Assembly (NCBI RefSeq): GCF_015706575.1
Contig: NW_024037059.1
Location: forward strand, 27,042,129 to 27,106,128
Reading direction: 5' to 3'
Length of the DNA stretch: 64,000 nt
From: Patiria miniata
Lineage: Eukaryota; Echinodermata; Asteroidea; Valvatida; Asterinidae
Numbering within the stretch: position 1 is the stretch's first letter; each line of letters starts with the position of its first letter. Positions 34,444 through 44,653 of the stretch are shown here, piece after piece. The notes under the pieces are model-generated. The model saw only the letters and a program-made list of their open reading frames with translations, was not told the origin of the DNA and searched no databases. A program made the translations under genes and the position numbers.

Positions 34444-37400
34444 ATGGCTGACTCAACAGAAGAACGAAAGCAGTCTTCGCCTACACCCTTCCTCGTTCCT
34501 ACACCAGAAATTCCGGAAACACCAGATGCGCAACCCCCCTCTAGTGAACTGACATCAATACTCTGCAACCCACAGCTTCTTCAGCAAATTAGAGATCATA
34601 TCTTGAGCAAAGAAGAACGCCTCAGCGGACGTTCAAGAGCCACCAGATCTTCAAGGCAATCTTCAAGATTTTCAGGAGTTTCGGTCAAGGCAACGCTTGC
34701 TGCCGAGGCAGCTGCCTTGAAAGCGAGGCTTGAGTTTGCAGATGTTGAAGGAAAACAGAGAGCAGAGGTCGAACGGCAACAAGCTGAACTCAAGAAAATC
34801 CAAACTTTGACAGACCTGCATGAAACCGAAGCAAGGTTAAAGGCCATCGAGCAATCAGAACGAGAAGAATATGCTGAAATTGTGATTGATGCTGTGAAGG
34901 AAACAGACAGCAAAACTTCACTAGTAGAAGAATACATCAAATCCCTGCCTACCCCGAACGCTACTCATGGAGCGGATGAGTCTGCAGTAAAGTCAGTCTC
35001 ACCAGTAGGAACACCGGAAATTCCACAGCCAGACCAAGACTCTAGTACATCACAGCAGCAGATCAAAAACGAGTTGAGAACGCCCAGTCCACAGACTACG
35101 CTGCAAGATCTCACAAAGACGTTTGCAGAGCAGATAAACCTGAGTCGTCTACCGACGCCAGAGCCTGGTGTATTTACTGCCGACCCCCTTAAGTATCCAA
35201 GATGGAAGCGTGCCTTCGAAATACTCATCGAACAGAGGGGCATCCCACGCTCAGAGAGACTCCACTACCTACAAAAGTACCTGGGTGGAGCTGTGAAGGA
35301 GTCCATTGAAGGCTACTTCTTCCTCTCAACTGACGATGCATTTGACAAGGCAAAGGAGCTTCTTGAGAAGAGATTTGGTGATCCCTTTGTTGTCGCCAAC
35401 GCTTTCCGCAACAAGCTGGAATCATGGCCCAAGATCTCTCCTCGTGATGGAACTGGGATGCGAAATCTTGCTGACTTCCTCGGTCAGTGCCAGGTGGCTA
35501 TGGAGACAATTGGTAGCCTCCAGGTACTCGATGACGAAAGAGAGAACAGAAAAGTACTCGTCAAGCTCCCTGACTGGTTGATCAACAAATGGGCTAGAAA
35601 GGCTGTGGAGTTCAAAGAAAAACAGAAGAAGTATCCTCCATTCAGCGACTTTGTAAAGTTCATGCAACTGGAGGCCAAGATTGCATGCGACCCTGTGACT
35701 TCGATACAAGGACTCAGGGGACAAGACAGACAAAACGACAAAGGTGAAAGGAAAAGAACCCCTGGAGGGAGTTCCTTCTCAACCAGTGCGAATGAGGCAA
35801 CAAAGAACAGCAACACAGGAAGGGGGATCCAGAATCCGAAGTCCTGCCTTCTCTGTAGCAAGAATCACAACTTGGGCGATTGCTGGGAATTTCTGAAACA
35901 GCCATTGGAAGAGCGCAAGACTTTTGCGATGAAAAAGGGGCTTTGTTTCGGATGTCTTAGCCAAGGGCATATGTCAAAGCACTGCAAACGGAGAGCCACG
36001 TGCAAAACCTGTGCAAAGTCTCATCCGACAGCTCTTCATGGAGACATAAGAAAGACAGAGAAACCCACAGAAGGTGGAAAAAATCCTCAGCAGAATTCTG
36101 AGAAGCAGCAAACATCTGTCAGCTCCCACACAGGTGTTAGTCATCTTAGTGGAACGAGCAACTGCTGTAAAAGTTCGATGATCGTCCCAGTATGGGTCTC
36201 ACATCGTGATAAACCGGAGAAAGAGAGGCTGGTCTATGCGCTCTTGGACACTCAGTCAGATACGACATTCATTTTGGACAGCACTTGCGAGGCATTGGAT
36301 CTACAGGGTACCAAGGTCAATTTACTGCTGTCCACCATGTTTGCGGAGGATCAGAAGGTAGCAAGCAGAAAGATAGATGGGCTGATAGTGCGTGGGTTCG
36401 ACAGCCATCTAAAGATTTCGCTACCAGCTGCATACTCAAGGGAAATAATGCCAGCCAACCGTTCTCATATCCCGACCTCAGAGATGGCCAGGAAGTGGCC
36501 ACACTTGGAGAAGCTTGCTGATTTGTTGATGCCTTCGACTGACTGCGAAGTAGGCATTCTCATCGGCTATAATTGTCCGCGTGCCTTGGCACCTTGTGAT
36601 GTCGTTCCTCCTGTCAACAATGGACCATATGGTCAAAGGACCGTCCTTGGCTGGGGCATCGTTGGTATTGTAGACCCAAACCAGTGCGAAGTCGACGACT
36701 GTGATCCCATTGGTGTGAGTCACAGAATTCTGATCCATGAAGTACCATCGTTTTTGACAGTTGGTGAAAGTCCAAAGGGATGTACAGAAGAGAATGTTGA
36801 TAACATTCAATTCTCCTTCAGAAGTCGTGTAAAGGAGATGGTCAGTCCCTACGAAGTTGCACAAATGATGGAACTAGACTTCTCTGAGCGAAAGTCAGAC
36901 GAGATTGCACTGTCTCAAGACGACCGTAAGTTCTTGACCAAGATGGAGGAGGGTATTCATCAAAGATGCGACAGTCACTTTGTCATGCCGTTACCCTTCA
37001 AGGAAGCAGAACCTAAACTTCCAAACAACAAGATTCAAGCTCTTCAGCGTCTCAAGCAGCTAAAGGGCCGGTTCAAGAAGAACCCGCAGTATCACAGCGA
37101 GTACAATGCCTTCATGAATAACATCATCAAGAGTGGCTATGCTCAGAAGGTTCCTGATTCCGAGCTTGATGTCTCTGATGACTGTGTATGGTACATACCC
37201 CATCATGGTGTCTACCGTCCGAAAAAACCTGAGAAAATCAGAGTGGTCTTTGACTGCAGTGCCAAGTTTGAAGGAAAGTCTTTGAATGACTATCTCCTAC
37301 AGGGTCCTGACCTGACCAACACACTTGTGGGTGTCCTATGTAGATTTCGACAACAACCGATCGCCTTTATGTGCGACATAGAGCAGATGTTTTACCAGTT

Positions 37401-40368
37401 CTATGTGATTCCAGACCACCGGAAGTTCCTTCGATTCTTGTGGTGGGAAAAGGGAGACCCTGAAGCTGAACCAAAGGAGTTCCAGATGAATGTCCATCTG
37501 TTTGGTGCGGCATCATCCCCTGGGTGTGCGAACTTTGGTCTCAAACAAATTGCGAACAGCTACGAAGAAGAATGTGGTTCTGCAGCTGCGAACTTTGTGC
37601 GAAATGACTTCTATGTGGATGACGGTCTGAGATCTGTTTCCACCAGCGAAGAAGCCATTGAGTTGATAACGAAGACCAAGGATCTCTGTGGCAGAGGTGG
37701 TTTGCGATTGCATAAGTTTGTCTCCAATTCACGAGAAGTGATGGAAGCAGTTTCGCCACAGGATCGTGCCAAAGGAATCAAGGATCTTGACTTGCGTCAC
37801 GACTCTCTCCCCATCGAGCGAGCACTTGGCGTCCACTGGTGTATCGAGTCGGACACATTCCAGTTTCGAATCATTCTGAAGGACCAACCACTCACAAGAC
37901 GAGGAATCCTTTCCACGATCAGTTCGGTATATGATCCTCTTGGATTTGTGAGTCCTGTTCTGTTGGTTGGTAAGCAGATATTACAGGAGCTGTGCAGAAA
38001 TCAGGCAGAGTGGGATGATCCACTTCCTGAATCCTTACGGCCAACTTGGGAACGGTGGAGGAGTGATTTGGCTCTTTTAGAGAACTTCAAGATGCGACGA
38101 TGCTTTCTTCCGGAGAATTTTGGTCGTGTTGAATCAGTAGAGATTCATCATTTCTCTGATGCGAGTACCACTGGCTATGCCCAATGTTCATACCTGAGAC
38201 TCACCGATGACCAGCGAAGAGTACACTGCAGCCTCATCATGGGGAAATGCAGAGTTTGTCCTCTGAAGCCAGTTTCTGTGCCACGCCTTGAGCTAACAGC
38301 TGCGGTGGTGTCGGTCCGTGTCAGTGCTCTGTTACAGAAGGAGCTCGAGTATGAGAATGTCTATGAGGTCTTCTGGACCGACAGTAGAGTAGTGTTGGGC
38401 TACATTGCCAATGATGCACGGAGATTCCATGTTTTTGTTGCGAATCGGGTACAGCGTATCAGAGACCACACCAAGCCTTCCCAGTGGCGACATGTTGCTA
38501 CAGATGTTAATCCGGCAGATGACGGATCAAGGGGTCTTGGAGTTGAGGAATTGATGAACAAATCAAGGTGGCTTGTTGGACCTAACTTTCTGTGGGAAGA
38601 GCAGGTTCCTATCACACTCGAAGCCAGCAGTCCAACCATTTCTCCAGAGGATCCGGAGGTGAAGAAGGTCAAGAGCCTTGCTACACAGACTGCGAAGCAG
38701 ACATTCGAGCTTGAACGTCTTGAGCGCTTCTCTGAATGGCATCAAGCCAAGAGAGCTATAGCGACTTGTCTGAAGTTCAAGTCTCTCCTGATGAAGCGTT
38801 CCATAAAGAAACCACAGCCAAATTCGATCCAGGCTCTACGAAAAGATGCGATTCCTCTTTACAAACCTGTGATGGTAGAGGACATGTGCCAAGCGGAACT
38901 AGAAATCCTGAGACTGGTGCAGAAAGAAGCCTTTGCAGAGGAAATCAAAATCCTGCAATCTTTCAAGGTCAACAGCGACAACCCTAGTAGATCCAAGGTT
39001 CGAGAGCGTAACAAAGTCATGAAGACTAAGAGTTGTCTCTACAAATTGGACCCATTTCTGGATGCTGACAACATTCTGCGAGTTGGAGGCCGCATTAGAA
39101 GGGCTGGGTTTCCTTCTAACTTCAAACACCCAGCTGTCTTGCCCAGAAAGCACCACATCACCGAATTGATCATTCGACATTGCCATCAGCAAACCCAACA
39201 TCAGGGTCGGGGCATGACCGTGAATCAAATCCGAATGAATGGCTTTTGGATTATTGGCTGTAGCTCGGCTGTTTCCTACTACATATCCAAATGCGTACGA
39301 TGCAGGAAGCTCTTCGGCCAAGTTCAAGAGCAGAAAATGGCGGACCTGCCGGAAGACCGTCTCGAACCGGCACCACCATTTACCAACTGTGGCGTGGACT
39401 TCTTTGGTCCTTGGTACATCAAAGAAGGAAGAAAGGAATTAAAGAGATACGGAGTTCTCTTCACGTGCATGGCAACACGTGCCATTCACATCGAAACAGC
39501 AGCAAGTCTCAGCTCAGACTCCTTCATCAACGCTGTACGGAGATTCATTTCCATTCGTGGGCCCATACGACAGCTGAGATCTGATAGAGGCACGAACTTC
39601 ATTGGGGCAGAGTCCGAGCTCAAAGAAGCTGTCGCTGAAATGGACCATAGCTCTGCGAGGCAGTTTCTCCTGAAGGAGGGATGCGATTACAGCCACTATG
39701 AAGTCAAGATGAAAGCTCCATCAGCCAGCCATACAGGAGGAGCATGGGAACGACAGATACGTTCGGTGCGTAGAGTTCTGGGGCCACTGATGCATCAGGC
39801 AGGCTCTCAGCTTGATGACGAGTCTTTGAGAACACTGATGTGTGAAGCAGCTGCAATTGTTAACAGTAGACCTCTTACAGTGGACAACTTGAATGACCCA
39901 ACTTCGCTTGCGCCACTTACCCCAAATCACCTGTTGACGATGAAATCCACTATCATCTTGCCACCGCCTGGAAGGTTCCAGCGTACTGACATATACTCCC
40001 GTAAACGATGGCGTCGAGTTCAATACATGACGAATGAGTTTTGGTCACGATGGAGGAAGGAGTTTATTCAAAACCTCCAACTGCGTCAAAAGTGGATACG
40101 ACCACAGGATGACCTTCACATTGGGGACATTGTCATCATCAAAGACGAGAATCTTCCTCGCAATCAATGGTTGCTTGCTCGGATTGCTCAGGTGTTCCCA
40201 GGCGAGGACAATCATGTAAGGAGGGTCAAACTCGCTATTGGTGACCCCCACTTGGACGACAAGGGAAAGCGAGTCCATTCTGAGAAGTTCCTGGAGCGTC
40301 CCATTCAGAAGCTAGTCTTACTTGTGGAGGACTTGGAGACCAGGGGAATCCCCGACGAGGAGCCCTGA
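34444..40368 (+). CDS. BEL/Pao gag-pol polyprotein, intact (1974 aa)
   Basis: The single frame holds, in order, a Gag region with an N-terminal charged helical segment (about 60-170) and a CCHC knuckle CFGCLSQGHMSKHC near residue 500. An aspartic protease of the A17/DUF1758 type follows, with active-site DTQSDTTF near 601. The reverse transcriptase has the catalytic FYVDD near 1056. Next comes an RNase H-like region (HHFSDAST, about 1240) and an integrase with an HHCC zinc-binding region and catalytic-core motifs (GVDFFGP near 1650, SDRGTNF near 1713, GGAWERQ near 1760). A DUF5641-type C-terminal domain ends the protein. The order protease-RT-RNase H-integrase and the DUF5641 tail are typical of BEL/Pao. 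All expected catalytic motifs are present, so it may be autonomous. No frameshift or stop was seen. Confidence 0.96.
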   Translation: MADSTEERKQSSPTPFLVPTPEIPETPDAQPPSSELTSILCNPQLLQQIRDHILSKEERLSGRSRATRSSRQSSRFSGVSVKATLAAEAAALKARLEFADVEGKQRAEVERQQAELKKIQTLTDLHETEARLKAIEQSEREEYAEIVIDAVKETDSKTSLVEEYIKSLPTPNATHGADESAVKSVSPVGTPEIPQPDQDSSTSQQQIKNELRTPSPQTTLQDLTKTFAEQINLSRLPTPEPGVFTADPLKYPRWKRAFEILIEQRGIPRSERLHYLQKYLGGAVKESIEGYFFLSTDDAFDKAKELLEKRFGDPFVVANAFRNKLESWPKISPRDGTGMRNLADFLGQCQVAMETIGSLQVLDDERENRKVLVKLPDWLINKWARKAVEFKEKQKKYPPFSDFVKFMQLEAKIACDPVTSIQGLRGQDRQNDKGERKRTPGGSSFSTSANEATKNSNTGRGIQNPKSCLLCSKNHNLGDCWEFLKQPLEERKTFAMKKGLCFGCLSQGHMSKHCKRRATCKTCAKSHPTALHGDIRKTEKPTEGGKNPQQNSEKQQTSVSSHTGVSHLSGTSNCCKSSMIVPVWVSHRDKPEKERLVYALLDTQSDTTFILDSTCEALDLQGTKVNLLLSTMFAEDQKVASRKIDGLIVRGFDSHLKISLPAAYSREIMPANRSHIPTSEMARKWPHLEKLADLLMPSTDCEVGILIGYNCPRALAPCDVVPPVNNGPYGQRTVLGWGIVGIVDPNQCEVDDCDPIGVSHRILIHEVPSFLTVGESPKGCTEENVDNIQFSFRSRVKEMVSPYEVAQMMELDFSERKSDEIALSQDDRKFLTKMEEGIHQRCDSHFVMPLPFKEAEPKLPNNKIQALQRLKQLKGRFKKNPQYHSEYNAFMNNIIKSGYAQKVPDSELDVSDDCVWYIPHHGVYRPKKPEKIRVVFDCSAKFEGKSLNDYLLQGPDLTNTLVGVLCRFRQQPIAFMCDIEQMFYQFYVIPDHRKFLRFLWWEKGDPEAEPKEFQMNVHLFGAASSPGCANFGLKQIANSYEEECGSAAANFVRNDFYVDDGLRSVSTSEEAIELITKTKDLCGRGGLRLHKFVSNSREVMEAVSPQDRAKGIKDLDLRHDSLPIERALGVHWCIESDTFQFRIILKDQPLTRRGILSTISSVYDPLGFVSPVLLVGKQILQELCRNQAEWDDPLPESLRPTWERWRSDLALLENFKMRRCFLPENFGRVESVEIHHFSDASTTGYAQCSYLRLTDDQRRVHCSLIMGKCRVCPLKPVSVPRLELTAAVVSVRVSALLQKELEYENVYEVFWTDSRVVLGYIANDARRFHVFVANRVQRIRDHTKPSQWRHVATDVNPADDGSRGLGVEELMNKSRWLVGPNFLWEEQVPITLEASSPTISPEDPEVKKVKSLATQTAKQTFELERLERFSEWHQAKRAIATCLKFKSLLMKRSIKKPQPNSIQALRKDAIPLYKPVMVEDMCQAELEILRLVQKEAFAEEIKILQSFKVNSDNPSRSKVRERNKVMKTKSCLYKLDPFLDADNILRVGGRIRRAGFPSNFKHPAVLPRKHHITELIIRHCHQQTQHQGRGMTVNQIRMNGFWIIGCSSAVSYYISKCVRCRKLFGQVQEQKMADLPEDRLEPAPPFTNCGVDFFGPWYIKEGRKELKRYGVLFTCMATRAIHIETAASLSSDSFINAVRRFISIRGPIRQLRSDRGTNFIGAESELKEAVAEMDHSSARQFLLKEGCDYSHYEVKMKAPSASHTGGAWERQIRSVRRVLGPLMHQAGSQLDDESLRTLMCEAAAIVNSRPLTVDNLNDPTSLAPLTPNHLLTMKSTIILPPPGRFQRTDIYSRKRWRRVQYMTNEFWSRWRKEFIQNLQLRQKWIRPQDDLHIGDIVIIKDENLPRNQWLLARIAQVFPGEDNHVRRVKLAIGDPHLDDKGKRVHSEKFLERPIQKLVLLVEDLETRGIPDEEP

Positions 40369-40678
40369 GAAGCTTCAACATACATGTTGTGTTTAGTAGT
40401 TGTATGCTTAGATAACCTGTTAGTTTATTGTTGTTTAAAGTACTTGAGTTTAGAAATTTGATAGTTTATCTTTTTTCGAAAGTTAATGATCACCAGTAAG
40501 ATGCTTCAAAGATGATCTATTGTATGTTTATACAATGTGCTCAGACAACTTAAAGGAGCAGTTACCATGTAATTTTTGCATTTTAGTCTAATCAGTGCAT
40601 GTTCACAATGTTGATCAATACGAGTCTAGATTACTATAACTTCTGATTGTAAATTAGTTACACTAATTTGGGGAGCCA

Positions 40679-41374
40679 TGTTAATGAATTCACAAGTTTG
40701 CATTTGTGTATAGCGCCCTCTGTCAGATGACTTTTGAGGACACAACTGAGCCACGAACAAACACACATTAGCACATGTAAAATCCCTTCATGTCAGACAT
40801 CTTTGGACGATATTTTCTGAGAATCGTTTGAGGTTTTGTCTCTTTTGAGACCCAAGAAACTGAAATAAGAGGGAAAGGATGCAAGGAGGTAATTTAGAGA
40901 CTCTTGTAATTCTTGAGAAAGAAGTGTAAACCATATATTTGATTCATTTTATAAGATAATTCTGCGATCAGTTTTGACATTCTGTAGCTCAAAATTGAGT
41001 GTGATTTTCGTATATGTTTAACCATTGAATTTAGGAATTTGGATTAAGTGATGATTTATGTACGATGCTTTTATAATTTCTGTAATACTCTGTGAACTTA
41101 AGGACATTTACTTTGTTTATATATTCACAGTTTTCACGAAGCCACTGCGAACCATTTCATGGAAGACTTGCGAATCATTTTCATGGAATAAATGCGAGAT
41201 GTTATAATCAACGGCTTCTGTAGAGACCCTTGTTTACTCCTTAGTTACCGACCTTTGACCTAGATGTGACCTGTGACCTAGATGTGACCTGTGACCCCCT
41301 GCGAAACCCCTAGTAGTAGCACTACGAACACCTAAAAGACTGCACCTCGAAATTGATTTAGTGCTGCCGCTACA
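40679..41374 (+). repeat. BEL/Pao 3' LTR
   Basis: Same length as the 5' LTR (696 bp), with no difference noticed by reading. The region from the stop codon (40368) to this LTR is a short non-coding 3' leader. Confidence 0.92.
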
Positions 41375-41789
41375 AATAGGATTGTGCTATACATGTATAT
41401 CGCATTCAAAACGCGTCCAACCAATTTTTGCAAGATTTGGCCAACAAAAAATACAGTTTCCGTGTTAGCTTTATGCGCAGCACCACCTTTAGTTTTAGGT
41501 TTATATTCTAAGAGCCTTCTTCAAAATGTATGCAATGAGACATGACCTACGGATTGATGTTTCGGGGGAATTTGAGCTATCCATCCATTTAAGTTAGCAG
41601 ATTGACAATCTTAAAGATTGTCCATCTGCTGTAACTTTGCGAGATCGAGTCACTCGTTCATCGAACACATTATTTACTCCACCATGGTTGTTGTTTGTTG
41701 GGGTGTTGGGGTGTTTGTTTGTTTGTTTGTTTATTTGTTGTACTATTTGCCTCGCTATGATGTTCAAGATGACGTACCAGCCCATCGTT
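41375..41789. other. Spacer between BEL element and duplication unit B
   Basis: No gene is supportable. A (GTTT)n patch lies around 41707-41735 and a short inverted repeat (GCAGATTGACAATC / GATTGTCCATCTGC) around 41597-41631. Confidence 0.4.
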
Positions 41790-42285
41790 TCGCCTTCAAA
41801 TCAAACGTATGTCAACGTTGCATATTATAGATCCCAAGCCAACTTAAAACAGTTATTTATTTTTGCGATGTTTTTTTCCCAGATGAATACTTGAACTTGA
41901 CCTCTAGGAACGACATCCATTTTTCCAGTAATTAAGGCTAGAAAGACAAGAAAGCACTGACCAGAAAACTGTTGCTTCCGCAATTAAATTGCTTGCTGGC
42001 GTACCAATACAAGGTGGCAATTACTATTGTCTGAAAACGACACGTTGGTCACCCGTGTTTTAATTTCATTTTATGACAATAGACCGAAAAGACCGAATGG
42101 AAATTGGCTTTGTTCTTCTTTAAAATTGACCTTGTGTCTCTAAGCAACTAACGGTCAAAAAAAGACTGTAGAACCTAGAGCCATATACTAGATAAACTGG
42201 GGATAAAGACAGAAGAGACTTTGACAGAGCAGACAAATTTCGCCTGTGATTATGTTAACGGAGTTTTGAAGAGAAAGCCTTTATT

Positions 42286-43047
42286 ATGGCGTCAGTACTG
42301 AGTAGGCATACTGTCAACGTTCTGATCTTGGTAATTTTTGGAGCATTCCAAACTTTGCTAGCCGTTTGTCCTTCCGGCTGGTTTGCCTTGCAAAACGCCT
42401 GTTACATCTTTCTGCCTGACAAGATGGATTGGTGGCAAGCTAAGGAGGTTTGTGAACGGCCCGGGAGCAGCCTGATCGTTCCTGACTCGCAGGAAGAACA
42501 TGACTTCATCTGGCGGGAAATAAAAGGTGGAGAATACGGAGCTACCGACGACATGGATGGTACGGAAGTGTGGGTTGGCTGCAGCTTCGTTTATGACATG
42601 TTTGGACGTTCGCTTTCGTGCGTCAATGTCACTAATCCCATCTACCAAAATTGGGCGCCTGGTGAACCAGCAGATCTACTTGAACAGTGCCTCGTGATGG
42701 CTGACAAGTTCAAGGGGAAGTGGGGTAGCAAATCGTGCAGTGCCTTGAAATACGTCGCTTGTGAGATGCATGTTTCTCGTGTCTCGTTCTGCATGCCAAC
42801 CGATGCTGACGGCCAGTATCCGCCGCACTGTCTGCCCAACCATGAGATCAAGAACCTGACGACCGGACTTAGCGAATGTGCCAAGGAATGCGGGAAGGAG
42901 CATCGATGCCACTCCTTCAATCTCTGGCAGAAGGAGGAAGAAGACGTGGGAGTCTGTCAGCTCAACAGTGCAACTCGCTTGCAGGCCTCTACCGAAGAGT
43001 ACACGTACGTAGAAGACTGCTACTTTTACGAAATGGGAAGCAACTAA
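42286..43047 (+). CDS. Secreted C-type lectin domain + PAN/Apple domain protein
   Basis: This 253-aa intronless frame starts with a hydrophobic signal peptide (residues 1 to about 26, ending before CPSGW). A C-type lectin-like domain (about 27-162) shows CPSGWFALQNACY, a WIGL-like VWVGC, and paired cysteines ending KSCSALKYVACEM. The calcium/sugar motif that is usually EPN or QPD reads EPA here, and the WND motif reads KWGSKSC, so canonical carbohydrate binding is unlikely. A C-terminal cysteine-rich segment (about 167-249) with CAKECGKEHRCHSFN and a final DCYFYE resembles a PAN/Apple domain. There is no membrane anchor, so it is likely secreted and has a recognition or adhesive role. Its 5' flank, without the coding region, is duplicated at 25545-27150. 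Confidence 0.85.
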   Translation: MASVLSRHTVNVLILVIFGAFQTLLAVCPSGWFALQNACYIFLPDKMDWWQAKEVCERPGSSLIVPDSQEEHDFIWREIKGGEYGATDDMDGTEVWVGCSFVYDMFGRSLSCVNVTNPIYQNWAPGEPADLLEQCLVMADKFKGKWGSKSCSALKYVACEMHVSRVSFCMPTDADGQYPPHCLPNHEIKNLTTGLSECAKECGKEHRCHSFNLWQKEEEDVGVCQLNSATRLQASTEEYTYVEDCYFYEMGSN

Positions 43048-44113
43048 AAATGCATCTCGTATAGGTGTGTAACTCGGCTAAGACTTGTCGTTTTAAATTT
43101 AGAATTGTTGGTGTCCATCTTTATCCGTTGAACAGTGAAATTGCAACACTAACATCAGTAGTACATATAGCTAACGCGTTCAGTGGACAATTTCATTTGG
43201 ACATTTTTACTGGAAAACAGATTTTGAACAACTCGATTTAAATATTTATTCCCGGTAAATAATTTTGAAAAGTCGTTGATTTTGCTGACGAAACTTCTTT
43301 GTGAACATTTTACTTCTACCTGCACTCACGGACCTCATCTAAGTGTTTACTTCTTCATTCACATCGAATTGAGATGCCTGAATAGTTTTGAAGTGTGATC
43401 AACAATCAAGAGACTTTTAAAAACTCTTTATTTAAAAAAAAAGATTAGTATATACGTGTATTTAATGTTTACAGGACTGTACAAAAAATATATGAAGAAA
43501 TCGTTAATTAAGCGATTATGTACCTTTCGGGCATTTGCAGGCACGGTTCGTTACTGACTATTGGGAGGGACACTAAATATATATTCAGGAACCGTTGCAG
43601 TTTCGGGAAAGGTTGGAAAAAATATCATTCGGGAGTGGGTGGGGTGAGCTGGGGAGAAATAAAATTGGGAATTTCATTTGCTAAAATTAGAACAAAATAG
43701 GCACCGTTTTGTTAGACAAGGTGGAATTTCTTCTTTTTTGCAGCCTACCAATGCCACCGCACCAGCTATTATGAGATGTGGACTTGTTTTGTGAATTTGT
43801 TTTACATGCACGTTCAGCACCAAATAAACATAAATTGCACAAAACTTCTCATGAGAAACAAAAGTGAACAGTATAGTGGATCCCAATTTTACTCTGATTA
43901 TCATAGAAGACTAGATAAGCCTGATCCAGCTTGGACCACTGAAACTAAAACTGTGCAGCGCCACCATGCGTTTGAGAAAAGGTGAATGTAGGACCGCATG
44001 CATTCCCATTTTTAGACTTAATATTGAAATGCCTTTTTTTTCACGTCAAAAGAATTTGATAATTCTGTGATATCCGTGAAATTTACTAAACTAAACTCAT
44101 TGTGATTTCTTGC
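43048..44113. other. Lectin 3' flank, no further gene seen
   Basis: The AT-rich sequence follows the lectin stop codon. Open frames here are short and lack family features. No repeat of note was recognised. Confidence 0.4.
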
Positions 44114-44653
44114 TTAAAGTGAAAATACAACATTTGCAAACATCAAAAACGAAATGATGAAATTATCAGGAAATACCTTACTGGATTGTTGGGACTGACA
44201 GTCTAAAGCATCCAGTCAAATCGTGGCTCCTGGTGTGCTGACATTTTCAAGAAAAAAAATGTATTTTTCCAACGCCGGTCGGCCGACCAGCGTTGGAGAA
44301 AAATGGCTTTTTTTCAAAAACTGCTCCTAAATTTGCGTTTTTAGTTATTCCGCATTTTCTGTGCAATTAATTACACACCTGTGATGGGGTACAAGCCTGT
44401 TAGACTGATTCTCTGACCTTACAATTCCCTTAAGTCTATAAATTGCTCCGTTTTATCTTAAGTGGGGTCAGGGAGCCAGACTACAAGAACATGATAGATT
44501 TTCTTAGTTTTTCCAGCATCTACAAGCCCAAAACGTGAAACGAGTCAGTGTAACAATATGTGCTATAACAATATCTGCTATAACACGCTAATCCTCCAAA
44601 TCCATTTATTTCTGAAAATTGCAGCAAAAGCAAATGTTGTACATTCCCTTTAA
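44114..44653 (+). mobile_element. TTAA MITE family 'palindrome-core', copy 5 (diverged)
   Basis: Bounded by TTAA at 44114-44117 and 44650-44653. It shares the order of conserved blocks with copies 1-4 but with many substitutions. The central palindrome GGTCGGCCGACC is preserved, with arms altered on both sides (CCAACGCC and AGCGTTGG). Confidence 0.75.

Larger units (their letters stand above)
32931..41374 (+). mobile_element. Complete BEL/Pao LTR retrotransposon
   Basis: Two 696-bp direct LTRs, each starting TG and ending CA, are flanked by the 5-bp duplication AATAG (32926-32930 and 41375-41379). They enclose an uninterrupted gag-pol frame. The LTRs appear identical by reading, so insertion was recent. 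A purine stretch TTTGGGGAG lies just before the 3' LTR as a possible polypurine tract. The primer-binding site after the 5' LTR could not be matched to a tRNA by eye. The element separates the two units of the segmental duplication. There is no env-like frame. Confidence 0.95.
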
